A model generated the notes under the pieces. The model saw only the letters and a program-made list of their open reading frames with translations, ran no database searches and was not told the DNA's origin. 20,406 bases of DNA from an uncultured Lachnospiraceae bacterium (GTDB lineage Bacteria; Bacillota; Clostridia; Lachnospirales; Lachnospiraceae), in NCBI GenBank assembly GCA_910577675.1, contig CAJTOR010000006.1, positions 103,787-124,192 on the forward strand, written 5' to 3'. Within the stretch, counting starts at the first letter, position 1; each line of letters starts with the position of its first letter. Both the position numbers and the translations under genes were made by a program. This document shows positions 1 through 7,731 of this stretch, one piece after another.

Positions 1-42
1 CGGGGATGAGCATCCCGCTTTGCCATACCCATCATATTTATA

Positions 43-1041
43 TTACTTTCGCGGGATGCTGGAGTCCCGGATGATTATGGAGGTGGCGAGTTTCAGGCTT
101 TTTCCTTCGGGTTCGCCCTCCCCCCGCATCAGGCGGAAAAGTTCAAGCGCGCCTTTTGTCCCCTGTTCCTCGACCGGGCTTTGCACGGTGGTCAGCGCAG
201 GGACAAAATACTGCGCCAGATTGATATTGTCAAACCCCGCCACACTGACCTGTTCCGGCACACGGACCCCGGATTCCGCAAGCGCCCGCATACAGCCTCC
301 TGCCATCTCGTCGTTTGCACAAAAGAAGGCATCCGGGATGTCCCTTTCCCGCATCAGGAATTTGCGCACTTCCTCATAGGCTTTTATTTCCTCAAAATCC
401 GCGTACAGCAAAAACCTTGCATCTATCGGTAAGCCATTCCGTTCAAGTGTCTTAGCGTAAGCGCGGAAACGCTCACAATCGTCCCTGCACTCTACACCAT
501 GGATATAGCCGATACTCCGGTGTCCCTGCCTAATTAAATACTCCATGACAAGTTCTGTCCCCATATAATTATCAATTGTCACGCTCGAAATTTTTTCTCC
601 CCGGCATTCCCGTTCCAAAAATACCATCGGAAGACCGGTGCGCGCAATCCTTTTAATATGGTCACTCTCGAGGCATTCGTTCATAATGATAGCTCCCTCC
701 ACACCGGAGGACACAATCATACCGTAAATTTCCTCACTTGTATTCTCATTGCTGACATAAATATTTAGCATAAATCCCGCCATTTTACATTGCAAATGGA
801 TTGCCTGCGTCAGCACGCGGTAATAATCCCCCTGGATGCTTGAGAGAAACAGGCCGACGGTGTTCTTCTTGTTTGCTTTTAATGAGCGCGCATTAAAATT
901 TGGCACATAATTCATGTTCTCCACCACAGCCAAAACTTTTTTCTTCGTTTCCTCACTCACATTGCCCACATTATTGATCACATTGGAAACCGTGGAAATC
1001 GCTACACCGGCTTCCTTCGCCACATCCTTAATCGTTACCAT
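43..1041 (-). CDS. LacI-family transcriptional regulator
   Basis: This is a 332-residue cytoplasmic DNA-binding repressor of the LacI/GalR family. Residues 2-21 (TIKDVAKEAGVAISTVSNVI) form the classic LacI helix-turn-helix. The hinge helix around NARSLK (about residues 50-56) normally inserts a Leu into a central CpG step. The periplasmic-binding-protein-like sugar domain follows, with landmarks ANDEMA and the late VSVAGFDN signature. The open frame extends 82 codons further upstream, but that part runs into the GH17 gene. I chose the ATG at 1041 because AAGGAG lies 6 bases upstream and the canonical MVTIKDVA start follows. It is the last gene of the operon, 76 bases after GH17, with no convincing promoter of its own. 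I infer that it binds the CpG-centred palindromes at the operon promoter (20105-20116, 20156-20173) and releases on binding a glucan-derived sugar. Family is certain; effector and target are inference. Confidence 0.95.
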   Translation of the reverse strand: MVTIKDVAKEAGVAISTVSNVINNVGNVSEETKKKVLAVVENMNYVPNFNARSLKANKKNTVGLFLSSIQGDYYRVLTQAIHLQCKMAGFMLNIYVSNENTSEEIYGMIVSSGVEGAIIMNECLESDHIKRIARTGLPMVFLERECRGEKISSVTIDNYMGTELVMEYLIRQGHRSIGYIHGVECRDDCERFRAYAKTLERNGLPIDARFLLYADFEEIKAYEEVRKFLMRERDIPDAFFCANDEMAGGCMRALAESGVRVPEQVSVAGFDNINLAQYFVPALTTVQSPVEEQGTKGALELFRLMRGEGEPEGKSLKLATSIIIRDSSIPRK

Positions 1042-1117
1042 AACCTGCTCCTTTTTTACTGCCTGATTTTCTCCGAATACCTGTTTTTTGTCTGGCTTTT
1101 GCAAAATGTTGTGCGGT

Positions 1118-2032
1118 TTAGCTAAGCGCACGCTCCTTAATAACCTGCTTTCCCACGCGGTCCACACCAAAGATCCCCCAGTGCTTTTCTGGCTCCTGCG
1201 GCGACGGTCCACCCTTCCACGGCTCGTCAAATGCCTCGAACAAAAATACCGGGATGTCCATCGATTTTGTCCAAAGCAGCAGCTCATTTAAATACTTTTT
1301 CTGCTGTTCCTCTCCCACCTGCGACGCGTCCATCGACGAGTTGCAGGTGGTTGTCCAGCCGCATTCCGTAAAAATAACCTGTTTGTCGGGATAAAGAGAT
1401 ACCACTTCACGGTAATCGCTTTCATTCATCCGCACCGCCTCTTTCAGGGTTTTCCCGTTCCAGAGCGGATAACTGTGGATGGAGATAAAGTCCAGAACCT
1501 CCGCCAGTTTTCCCAGATTTTTCCATTCCCCCGCCCCCTCACAGTACGTTACCGGAAGTCCTGTCTTCTCCCTAAGCGTTGCCGCAAATCCGACCAGCCG
1601 TTCCTCCGTGACCAGATCAGCTCCCCAGGAAGGGCGGTTCTCATTCCCGATGGAAACCGCAAGAAAATATTCCTTATACTCGTTTGCCAGTTCGGCAAGC
1701 ATCTGAATCTGGGCATCATTATACACCATATTTTCTTCCAATTCCAGAGTTGTTTTTTCTGTTTTTAACCATGGACAGCCCTTGTTATTGTACTCCGCCC
1801 TCGGGTCAATGCCCACCATAACCGAAAACGGCAGGGAATGTTCCTTAATCAATTCCAATACCCGCCTCGCATGCGCGTTCGGGTCGTACATCCTGAGGTA
1901 GGAAAACCCCTCCTCTTTTAACAACATAAGATCCTCAAGGATTTCCTCCTTTGTCGGGATAATCCCAGTTACCGGGCTTTGCCCCTCCCGGTAACCGGAA
2001 TAACAGATTGCTTTTTTCCATGCGATTTTCAT
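1118..2032 (-). CDS. Cytoplasmic GH17 beta-1,3-glucanase/glucosidase
   Basis: A 304-residue glycoside hydrolase that reads as GH17, of the bacterial/fungal exo-beta-1,3-glucanase type. Visible landmarks are RMYDPN at 47-52, the acid/base motif SIGNE with Glu131, the ISIHSYPLW segment at 183-191, and the nucleophile motif FTECGW with Glu223. The C-terminal FEAFDEPWK (265-273) and EKHWGIFG (282-289) blocks are typical of this subgroup. There is no signal peptide, so it should act in the cytosol on imported oligosaccharides, probably on short beta-1,3-gluco-oligomers that the neighbouring phosphorylase leaves behind or cannot use; transglycosylation is also possible in GH17. The start at 2032 has a near-perfect AGGAGGT 6 bases upstream. 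It sits 110 bases after the phosphorylase gene and 76 before the regulator, in the same direction. Fold and catalytic Glu pair are clear; exact substrate is inferred. Confidence 0.88.
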   Translation of the reverse strand: MKIAWKKAICYSGYREGQSPVTGIIPTKEEILEDLMLLKEEGFSYLRMYDPNAHARRVLELIKEHSLPFSVMVGIDPRAEYNNKGCPWLKTEKTTLELEENMVYNDAQIQMLAELANEYKEYFLAVSIGNENRPSWGADLVTEERLVGFAATLREKTGLPVTYCEGAGEWKNLGKLAEVLDFISIHSYPLWNGKTLKEAVRMNESDYREVVSLYPDKQVIFTECGWTTTCNSSMDASQVGEEQQKKYLNELLLWTKSMDIPVFLFEAFDEPWKGGPSPQEPEKHWGIFGVDRVGKQVIKERALS

Positions 2033-2142
2033 CGTAACACCTCCTGACCGTTTTCCTTTCTTATATCTTTATACCTGCCCCTGCAACGAAATACTGTGTC
2101 AAAGGAAAGTTGACAGGTTAAAGCCACACCCTGCCACCTGTT

Positions 2143-5100
2143 TTAGGAAAGACATACCGTAATACAGTCAATCTTTCCGCAGCGCAGCGCGGCAGCCTGC
2201 TCATTTCCCAAAGTATCGCCCGATATTTTTTCCTCCCTGCCATCCGTATAATGCAGGGTAATTTCCTCTACTCTTGCCGCACCTTCCCCGTAAGTTGCCT
2301 TTCTTCCCGCGCAGTGGTAGGTCACAGTACAGCTTGAGAAAAGTGTAAAGGCGGCATCGCCGTTATCGTCAAACATCCAGCTAGAAAGTTTCGGTGAAAA
2401 CCGGAAACCAAGTTTGCCGTCTTCCGTGAAAAATCCGCCCTCCCCAAGGAACATACGAATCCAGATGGAAAGCATTTCGGTGGTCGAGCCGCTTAACCTG
2501 GCTACAAACCCTCTGCCGTGTACCTTCGGATCCGGATTTGCGCTCGAAGCGAGGAAGGAAGAATTTTCCAGTGTGCTCCTCCCATAACGTTCCGGAGGTA
2601 AAAACGGAATCAGCGCGTCATGCATCGCGGCATAAAATTCCTCCACAAGTCCCGCGCGCAAAAGCCCCAGGAGATATTTATATTCCATATGTAAAAATAC
2701 GCTCTCCCGCTCCAGCCAACCCGGTGTGAACGCACGCACGCGCCCGTGTTCCATGGAAAGTTTCTCGATTGAACCGGAAGTTTTGTACATTTTTAGCTTT
2801 TCGTCATACATGTCACTGTTTTTTATCGACTCACACATGCGCCGTTTTTCTTCTTCATATCCGTCAAGACAGGAAAGCATCCGGGCAGGTCCTTCCAAAA
2901 ACGGAACAACGGTATGGCAGACAAATTGTTTCGCATGCACGCCCGGCAGCCCGTAAGGGGTAAGCAAAGGATTGCCATTCTCGTCTTTCCTTTCCTCGTA
3001 CTCCGTCACTTCATAAGTGAAGTAGGTCGGCATCACGCCGTTTCCAAGCCGAAGTGCTTTTTCCACGCCCTTAAGTACTGCCTTGCGGCAATCCATGACC
3101 ACGCCCCAGATGCGCTCTGCGGTCACGGTGACGATCTCCCCCGACATTCCGGCATAAACCACCGCCCGGTAAGATTCCCGAAGACTTGCCGCGGCCTCCC
3201 AATTCTCCAGCTCCGAACGGCTGCCCTGCTCCCTGAAAAGTCTTTCCATGCTCTCAAGAAGGGAAGCAATCTGGAACGGAAGCTCAATCTTCCCGGCAAT
3301 GCTGCCATCCTTATAGCTTTCCTCAAGAAAAGCGAGCAGGCGGTTTAATTCCAGTGTTTCCGCCATACTGCTGCCAAGAAGCCCCGGAAGCCCGTTCATC
3401 GCATCGTTCCAGCCAGGCTTTCCTCCCTCCATCTCGATGCCCATGCCCTCCTGGTCAAGGAGCAGGAACTTATTCAGTGCCAACGTCAACATTTTCCCAA
3501 GCAATGTCGTAGTGATAAAAGCACCGTTTTCGTCCTTCATCCAATTGGTTCCGCCCGCCACAAAACCTTCCTTCTTTTCTTTTTCCGTGTTGTGGAAAAG
3601 CGAGCCGTACTGCCTTACCTTACCCTTGCTTAACACATAGGTTTCCCGCCTCGGCCGCACCTGTCCTGCGCTGTCATAAAAACGGTAGTCCGCCCGCCCA
3701 TTCAAAAGTTCCTTCTTCCGATCCGGGAAAACAAGGAGATAATTTTCCACCAGATCCATCAGGTAATCCCAGTGGTCACTCCAATAGCCCTCGCCAAAGC
3801 CTGCCTCAAGCTGTTCGGTGGAAAGCTCTAAAAGTTTCGCAACCAGCGTTTCTTGCGAAAACGTTTTCCCGGAATCTTTCTTCATCTCCATGCCATGTTC
3901 CGCCATAATGGTGCAGATCTGCCCCGGTGTGAATTTCCCGCGAAGAAGTTTTAACAATGGCTCTTTTTCCCCGCAAACCTGCTCTTCCACAATTTCTTTC
4001 GCGCGCACCGCATTCTTCTCCTCTATCAGGAAGGTGCACGGGCGGATTTCAAGCGGGTTATAGCCGTCAGCCTGTATAAAGTTAAAAAAGCTATAAACAT
4101 TGAAATCATCGATCTTTGGGTGGAAAAATACGTCGCTTCGGCGGTTCTGGCAGACATCGCGGAAATTGCCGTTGCCCTGCGAATAATACTCGCCGGAAAT
4201 CGAGAAGAAATTGTAATCGCGTTCCGGGTCACCGTGTTTGCGGCTGAACAGATGCACTATGTTTTTCTTTCCCTTCCCTGCAAACAGGTACGGATAACCG
4301 CCGCGCAGGAAATTGTCGAGATAGCATTGTTCCATATACTGGTCAAACACCGGATTTGCTGTTTTCGTCGCAACATCTTTTACAAGCGCGTCAATTATGC
4401 CGGCTGCCTCCGCTTCCTTCTTTTCGGCGTAATCTTCTGCCAGAAATCGCTTTGTGTTTTCATTGAGCTGCTCCACCGTTCCCGCATAGCCGATATAGGA
4501 AGTAAAGGTGAACGCCTCCTTATCCCCCAGTTCCTTTTCAAACGTCGTAAAACCGCAAGGCACCTTATTTGCAAAGCACTGCTCTCTCTTTCGCACACCG
4601 CAAAGCCCCTCCTCCATAAATACGACCGGAGCGGCGAGCGAACTCTCATAATCAAAAATCACTTCGGCATCGTAGAGCACCGGAAGAAGTTCCCCGTTTG
4701 CCGCCGTACAATAAAAATAACCTCCGCGGATTTCCGATACTTCCGCGGAATCGTCGCTGGAAGCGCGCATTGCGTAATATGGCGCGCGGTGTTCTATGTT
4801 TTTGATATCCGTCCAGCTTTTAAAAAGATTAGACATTTCCTTAAACTGCCCGTTCTGTATTCCGTAAGGGATGATTTTCGGCAGACCGTCAATGCCTTCG
4901 AGCTTGCAGGCTTTCCCGGAGATATTTTCAATCTTTACGCGCCGTACCAAAGCCCCGATTTCCTCGGTCGGGAGCACAAAGTAGGAGACGGTGACCCGCA
5001 GCCCCCGCTCTTGCTCGGTGACAGAAAAACTATTCTTCTGCACGCACATTGTGCGTTTTGCCGTTTTGGAATACCCGCAGAAGGGTTCAAAATATTCCCC

Positions 5101-5355
5101 GTCCTTTTGCAAAAAGGTGCGGAAGCCCTTGGTTGGCGTATTTTCATAGGCGGTGTTTGCGGGGTTAAACTCCATAATGGCATTTCCCTTATGATGGATG
5201 CCGAAGCTGTTGACCCCCTGTCCGCGGTTTGTATAAAATACCCACAGCGGAATCCCGCTTATCCCAGCTACTCCCGGCAGGAAGCTTGAAAATGCCGGAA
5301 GTTTATCGTAGTCCTTAAAATAAAAGCGGTCTCCTTCTAACTGATATTGACCCAT
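2143..5355 (-). CDS. Clan GH-Q glycoside phosphorylase, probable beta-1,3-oligoglucan phosphorylase (GH161/GH94/GH149-like)
   Basis: A 1070-residue cytoplasmic enzyme without signal peptide or membrane segments. The N-terminal block FLPGVAGISGIPLWVFYTNRG (25-45) and FNPANTAYENTPTKGFRTF (63-81) belong to the beta-sandwich domain of inverting glucan phosphorylases. The (alpha/alpha)6 catalytic part carries GNGNFRDVCQNRRSD (394-408), YWSDHWDYLMD (524-534) and KPGWNDAMNGLPG (646-658), where Asp651 is the likely general acid. Enzymes of this clan split beta-glucosides with phosphate to glucose-1-phosphate plus a shortened chain, which saves ATP. The length exceeds cellobiose phosphorylases (about 800 residues) and fits oligoglucan phosphorylases. 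GH161 (beta-1,3) is my best guess because GH16 and GH17 flank it; a 1,2-beta-oligoglucan phosphorylase of GH94 or a GH149 enzyme is not excluded. Start at 5355: the upstream AAAGGGG is weak and about 11 bases away, yet the N-terminus begins at the usual family position. Confidence 0.85.
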   Translation of the reverse strand: MGQYQLEGDRFYFKDYDKLPAFSSFLPGVAGISGIPLWVFYTNRGQGVNSFGIHHKGNAIMEFNPANTAYENTPTKGFRTFLQKDGEYFEPFCGYSKTAKRTMCVQKNSFSVTEQERGLRVTVSYFVLPTEEIGALVRRVKIENISGKACKLEGIDGLPKIIPYGIQNGQFKEMSNLFKSWTDIKNIEHRAPYYAMRASSDDSAEVSEIRGGYFYCTAANGELLPVLYDAEVIFDYESSLAAPVVFMEEGLCGVRKREQCFANKVPCGFTTFEKELGDKEAFTFTSYIGYAGTVEQLNENTKRFLAEDYAEKKEAEAAGIIDALVKDVATKTANPVFDQYMEQCYLDNFLRGGYPYLFAGKGKKNIVHLFSRKHGDPERDYNFFSISGEYYSQGNGNFRDVCQNRRSDVFFHPKIDDFNVYSFFNFIQADGYNPLEIRPCTFLIEEKNAVRAKEIVEEQVCGEKEPLLKLLRGKFTPGQICTIMAEHGMEMKKDSGKTFSQETLVAKLLELSTEQLEAGFGEGYWSDHWDYLMDLVENYLLVFPDRKKELLNGRADYRFYDSAGQVRPRRETYVLSKGKVRQYGSLFHNTEKEKKEGFVAGGTNWMKDENGAFITTTLLGKMLTLALNKFLLLDQEGMGIEMEGGKPGWNDAMNGLPGLLGSSMAETLELNRLLAFLEESYKDGSIAGKIELPFQIASLLESMERLFREQGSRSELENWEAAASLRESYRAVVYAGMSGEIVTVTAERIWGVVMDCRKAVLKGVEKALRLGNGVMPTYFTYEVTEYEERKDENGNPLLTPYGLPGVHAKQFVCHTVVPFLEGPARMLSCLDGYEEEKRRMCESIKNSDMYDEKLKMYKTSGSIEKLSMEHGRVRAFTPGWLERESVFLHMEYKYLLGLLRAGLVEEFYAAMHDALIPFLPPERYGRSTLENSSFLASSANPDPKVHGRGFVARLSGSTTEMLSIWIRMFLGEGGFFTEDGKLGFRFSPKLSSWMFDDNGDAAFTLFSSCTVTYHCAGRKATYGEGAARVEEITLHYTDGREEKISGDTLGNEQAAALRCGKIDCITVCLS
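3857..3868. promoter_or_regulatory. Operator/cre-like palindrome inside the phosphorylase gene
   Basis: The perfect 12-base palindrome GAAAACGTTTTC lies within codons for GKTFSQ of the phosphorylase. It shares the 10-base core AAAACGTTTT with both palindromes at the operon promoter and also resembles a catabolite-responsive element (CpG-centred inverted repeat), although the flanking bases do not complete the TG...CA ends. It may be an internal roadblock or auxiliary operator, or chance within a coding sequence. Function is unproven. Confidence 0.3.
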
Positions 5356-5388
5356 AGACGTAATCGCCCCTTTCTTATTATGAGTTCC

Positions 5389-5478
5389 GTATATGCCCTC
5401 CCAGTACCCCTCACCCGCAGAGGAAAATCCGTCCGCCCCGCTCCCGGATTTTTCTCTGGGTACTTCCCGGGCATATAC
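5389..5478 (-). other. Large intercistronic stem-loop between GH16 and phosphorylase genes
   Basis: The 133-base gap between GH16 (stop at 5489) and the phosphorylase (start at 5355) is mostly one long imperfect inverted repeat. GTATATGCCC (5389-5398) pairs with GGGCATATAC (5469-5478). After a 4x4 internal loop, AGTACCC (5403-5409) pairs with GGGTACT (5458-5464), and GAAAATCCG (5423-5431) pairs with CGGATTTTTC (5445-5454) with one bulge. On the transcribed strand no T-tract follows, so it does not look like an intrinsic terminator. It more likely protects or processes mRNA, or sets the ratio of the exported GH16 to the cytosolic phosphorylase. The pairing is seen directly; the role is inference. 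Confidence 0.6.
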
Positions 5479-5488
5479 TGTTTTAACT

Positions 5489-6535
5489 TTATTTTTTGGT
5501 GGTAAGTTCCGTTATTTCCGGGCTCTGGTACACCCGGACATAATCAATGACAAACTGCTGCGGGAAAATTGTTTCATCCACTCCCTGTGCACCGCCCCAA
5601 TCCCCGCCGACTGCCAGGTTGATTAAAAGGTGCATCCGCTTGTCAAATGGCCACTCGTTTAATGTCGGCTGGCTCTTATATTTGGTCGGCTCAAATGTAT
5701 AATACTGCTCGCCGTCCATCGACATAATAATCTTATCCGGCAGCCATTCAAGCGTATAGACATGGAATTCCTCGCTCACGCCCGCGACACGCTTTGTCGC
5801 AGATTTCTGTGTGCCGATGGAATGGTTGTAGGATTTCGTGTGAACGGTGGCATGGATTAGATCCTGGTCGTAGCCGACATGTTCCATAATATCAATCTCC
5901 CCGGAAGCCGGCCAGTCCCCGTAAGCCCAGTCCGTCGGCAGCATCCAGATAGCAGGCCATGTCCCCCTGCCCGTCGGCAGCTTCGCACAGATTTCAAACT
6001 TTCCGTACAGCCAGTCGCCCTTGCCGCGCGAAACAAGCCTTGTCGAAGTGTAATCCATCCCCCCGAGTTCTTCCTTCCTTGCCTCGATGGTCATAACCCC
6101 GTCCGCAACCACTACATTGTCACCCTCCGTATAGTTTTGCAGCTCGTGATTGCCCCACCCGGAACCACCGACATCGTAACCCCATTTTTCCTCATCCGGC
6201 GCACCTTCATAATCAAACTCATCCGACCAGACCAGCTCATAGGTCAGGGCATTGTAATCATATTCAAATCCCTTCGCCTTAATACTTGCCGGATCAATGG
6301 TCGGCACGGCATCCGGGTCAACATAGGCATCCGAAACCTTATTTCCCGTGCGCCACCCTCCCGACTCCGTCGGTGCAACCGTCGGGGTCGGAACCGGTGT
6401 CTGGCTGACCTCCTGTGAAGGCGAAACCTGTGTGGGGGACGGTTTCGGTGTTTCCTCTCCCCCCTCCTTCCCGCAGCCCGCAAGACATATCGCAACCGCC
6501 GCAGGAACAAGCAATCTTTTTAACCGCAGCTCCAT
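5489..6535 (-). CDS. Surface lipoprotein GH16 endo-beta-1,3-glucanase (laminarinase-like)
   Basis: A 348-residue exported glucanase. A short charged n-region and hydrophobic stretch end in the lipobox LAGC with Cys21 as the lipidation site. A Pro/Thr/Ser-rich linker (about 25-60) should hold the enzyme away from the membrane. The GH16 jelly roll starts near LVWSDEFDYEG (101-111), continues with WPAIWMLP (193-200), and carries the retaining catalytic motif GEIDIMEH, with Glu213 nucleophile, Asp215 and Glu218 acid/base. The C-terminal INLAVGGDWGG and VIDYVRVYQ blocks complete the domain. This motif form is typical of laminarinases/lichenases acting on beta-1,3 or mixed beta-1,3/1,4-glucan. It would make the oligosaccharides for the upstream-encoded ABC transporters. 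The ATG at 6535 has AAGGAG only one base upstream, unusually close; the CTG at codon 3 would be better spaced. A 266-base gap precedes it, without a strong promoter that I can see. Confidence 0.93.
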   Translation of the reverse strand: MELRLKRLLVPAAVAICLAGCGKEGGEETPKPSPTQVSPSQEVSQTPVPTPTVAPTESGGWRTGNKVSDAYVDPDAVPTIDPASIKAKGFEYDYNALTYELVWSDEFDYEGAPDEEKWGYDVGGSGWGNHELQNYTEGDNVVVADGVMTIEARKEELGGMDYTSTRLVSRGKGDWLYGKFEICAKLPTGRGTWPAIWMLPTDWAYGDWPASGEIDIMEHVGYDQDLIHATVHTKSYNHSIGTQKSATKRVAGVSEEFHVYTLEWLPDKIIMSMDGEQYYTFEPTKYKSQPTLNEWPFDKRMHLLINLAVGGDWGGAQGVDETIFPQQFVIDYVRVYQSPEITELTTKK

Positions 6536-6605
6536 TCTCCTTCTCTCTTAACTTTCTCATATATTTTGCACAAAAGCCTATATTTTCAGCGATTCATGCA
6601 ATGGT

Positions 6606-6719
6606 TTATAAAGTTACAACAATAACTCCGCCTTTCATAATAGGCAAAAACAGTATCATCCAAGATTCTGCCATCATAAACATCACAACGCCCAGCCCCC
6701 GCGCGGAGCAACCAGCCAT
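6606..6719 (-). CDS. Possible small hydrophobic ORF (37 aa) in the permease-GH16 gap
   Basis: In the 266-base gap between the permease and GH16 an ATG at 6719 opens a 37-codon frame rich in Met, Val, Ile and Leu (MAGCSARGLGVV...GGVIVVTL) that could form one membrane helix. No good ribosome binding site precedes it, I recognise no family, and the opposite strand is also open across the same stretch. It could be a leader peptide, a decayed gene end or chance. Listed mainly to describe the gap. Confidence 0.15.
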   Translation of the reverse strand: MAGCSARGLGVVMFMMAESWMILFLPIMKGGVIVVTL

Positions 6720-6728
6720 TGCAACCGC

Positions 6729-6803
6729 AATGTGAAAGGGGTCACACCCCAAACCCCTTTCGCAAAACCACCGCCCCTTTCACATTGGCTCCCATTTCAC
6801 ATT
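6729..6803 (-). repeat. Inverted/direct repeat cluster downstream of permease gene with alternative hairpins
   Basis: On the plus strand AATGTGAAAGGGG (6729-6741) is perfectly complementary to CCCCTTTCACATT (6774-6786), a 13-base-pair stem. Between them ACCCCTTTC (6753-6761) can instead pair with GAAAGGGGT (6734-6742), a 9-base-pair stem with a 10-base loop. A further near copy, CCCATTTCACATT, lies at 6791-6803 and overlaps the permease stop codon. In the transcript the two upstream arms therefore compete for one downstream arm. There is no T-tract after the last arm. It may be a processing or stability element or an attenuator-like switch before GH16. Confidence 0.5.
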
Positions 6804-7731
6804 ATTCACCAGTGATACCAGTATTTTCAATCCCCTGGATAAACCTCTTCTGTACAAACGCATACAGCACAAGAAGCGGTGCAATCGAGATAAACGTTGC
6901 TGCCATCTTGTACGCTTCATTGATCTTGAACGCGCTTCCGGACGCGGATGCCATACTGTCAAACTCCGAGTTAAACAGACTGAGCTTTGACGGCAGCAGC
7001 TCGATGGAATTTCGAAGCAGCGTCCCCGTGATATAGGTTTCGTTCCAGTTCCACACAAAGGAAAACAGGAACACAACCAGTATCGTGGAGAGCGACATCT
7101 TGATTACCACATGGTAGAATACCTTGAGCGGTCCAGCCCCGTCAATCATCGCCGCCTCGTCAAGCACATGCGGGATCATGTTGAAGAAATTGTTAAAAAT
7201 CAGGATCAATACCGTCGAGTACACACCCTGTCCAAGTAACGCCATCAAAACCTGCGGGATCGGTGTCCCGATCAGGGTGAATTTAATCGCTTCCTGGAAG
7301 GAAACAAACATCATCAGCCTCGGCACCATCAGAACCGGCACCGGAATGATAAACGCGAGCAGTATCATCACAAACCAGAAGTGCTTAAAACGGAAATTAA
7401 AACGCGAGAGTGCATAGCCGGTAAGCGCTGAAACCACCGTTTGGCAGATTGCCAAAAGCCCGGAAAACATTATGGAATTCAACAGAGTTTTGTTTATCTT
7501 TAACACGCTCGCTGCCACTTTCAGATTCCCGATGGAAAACTTTTTCGGCAGCCATTCCACCGCCGGGTCAATCACATCCGCCGAGCTCATAAAAGTTTTA
7601 GAAATAATACCGAAAATCGGTTTCAGGAATACGAAGCTGATGCAGATCAAAACAAAGTAGATCAGAAGCTTTTGGATTTTCGGGAACACATTTACTGCCC
7701 TGTTCTTCTTTTTCATGCCCTTCATGCTCAT
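6802..7731 (-). CDS. CUT1 sugar ABC transporter permease, MalG/MsmG type (pair 2)
   Basis: A 309-residue integral membrane subunit of a carbohydrate ABC importer. About six hydrophobic segments are visible, from IYFVLICISFVF near residue 24 to the C-terminal LLVLYAFVQKRFIQG. The cytoplasmic EAA loop that docks the ATPase is at about 192-211 (EAAMIDGAGPLKVFYHVVIK). The C-terminal FIQGIENTGITG is the usual end of MalG-like permeases. Its ATG at 7731 overlaps the stop of the preceding permease (ATGA), so the two are translationally coupled. GAGAGGAG lies only one base before that ATG, so the third codon, also ATG (7725), is the better-spaced start. It pairs with the next upstream-encoded permease. 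No ATPase gene is present in the window, so a shared MsmX/UgpC-like ATPase is expected. The transported sugar, probably beta-gluco-oligosaccharide, is inferred from context. Confidence 0.93.
   Translation of the reverse strand: MSMKGMKKKNRAVNVFPKIQKLLIYFVLICISFVFLKPIFGIISKTFMSSADVIDPAVEWLPKKFSIGNLKVAASVLKINKTLLNSIMFSGLLAICQTVVSALTGYALSRFNFRFKHFWFVMILLAFIIPVPVLMVPRLMMFVSFQEAIKFTLIGTPIPQVLMALLGQGVYSTVLILIFNNFFNMIPHVLDEAAMIDGAGPLKVFYHVVIKMSLSTILVVFLFSFVWNWNETYITGTLLRNSIELLPSKLSLFNSEFDSMASASGSAFKINEAYKMAATFISIAPLLVLYAFVQKRFIQGIENTGITGE

Noticed and set aside
1..17. Short inverted repeat (GGGAT/ATCCC) after the regulator gene, a possible terminator
   Set aside because: The stem is only five to six pairs and the window ends before any T-tract could be seen.
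1042..1287. An 82-codon N-terminal extension of the LacI-type regulator
   Set aside because: It runs into the GH17 coding region, has no family similarity, and the ATG at 1041 has an ideal AAGGAG and the canonical HTH start.
4120..5289. A 389-codon plus-strand open frame
   Set aside because: It lies entirely antisense to the phosphorylase, which has strong family motifs; the translation has no recognisable domain.
6564..6575. TTTTG-CA-CAAAA inverted repeat upstream of GH16 as a possible operator
   Set aside because: Short, differs from the CpG-centred operators, and no convincing promoter lies next to it.
6415..6735. A 106-codon plus-strand frame over the GH16 start and gap
   Set aside because: It overlaps the GH16 signal peptide codons antisense, has no ribosome binding site and no recognisable domain.
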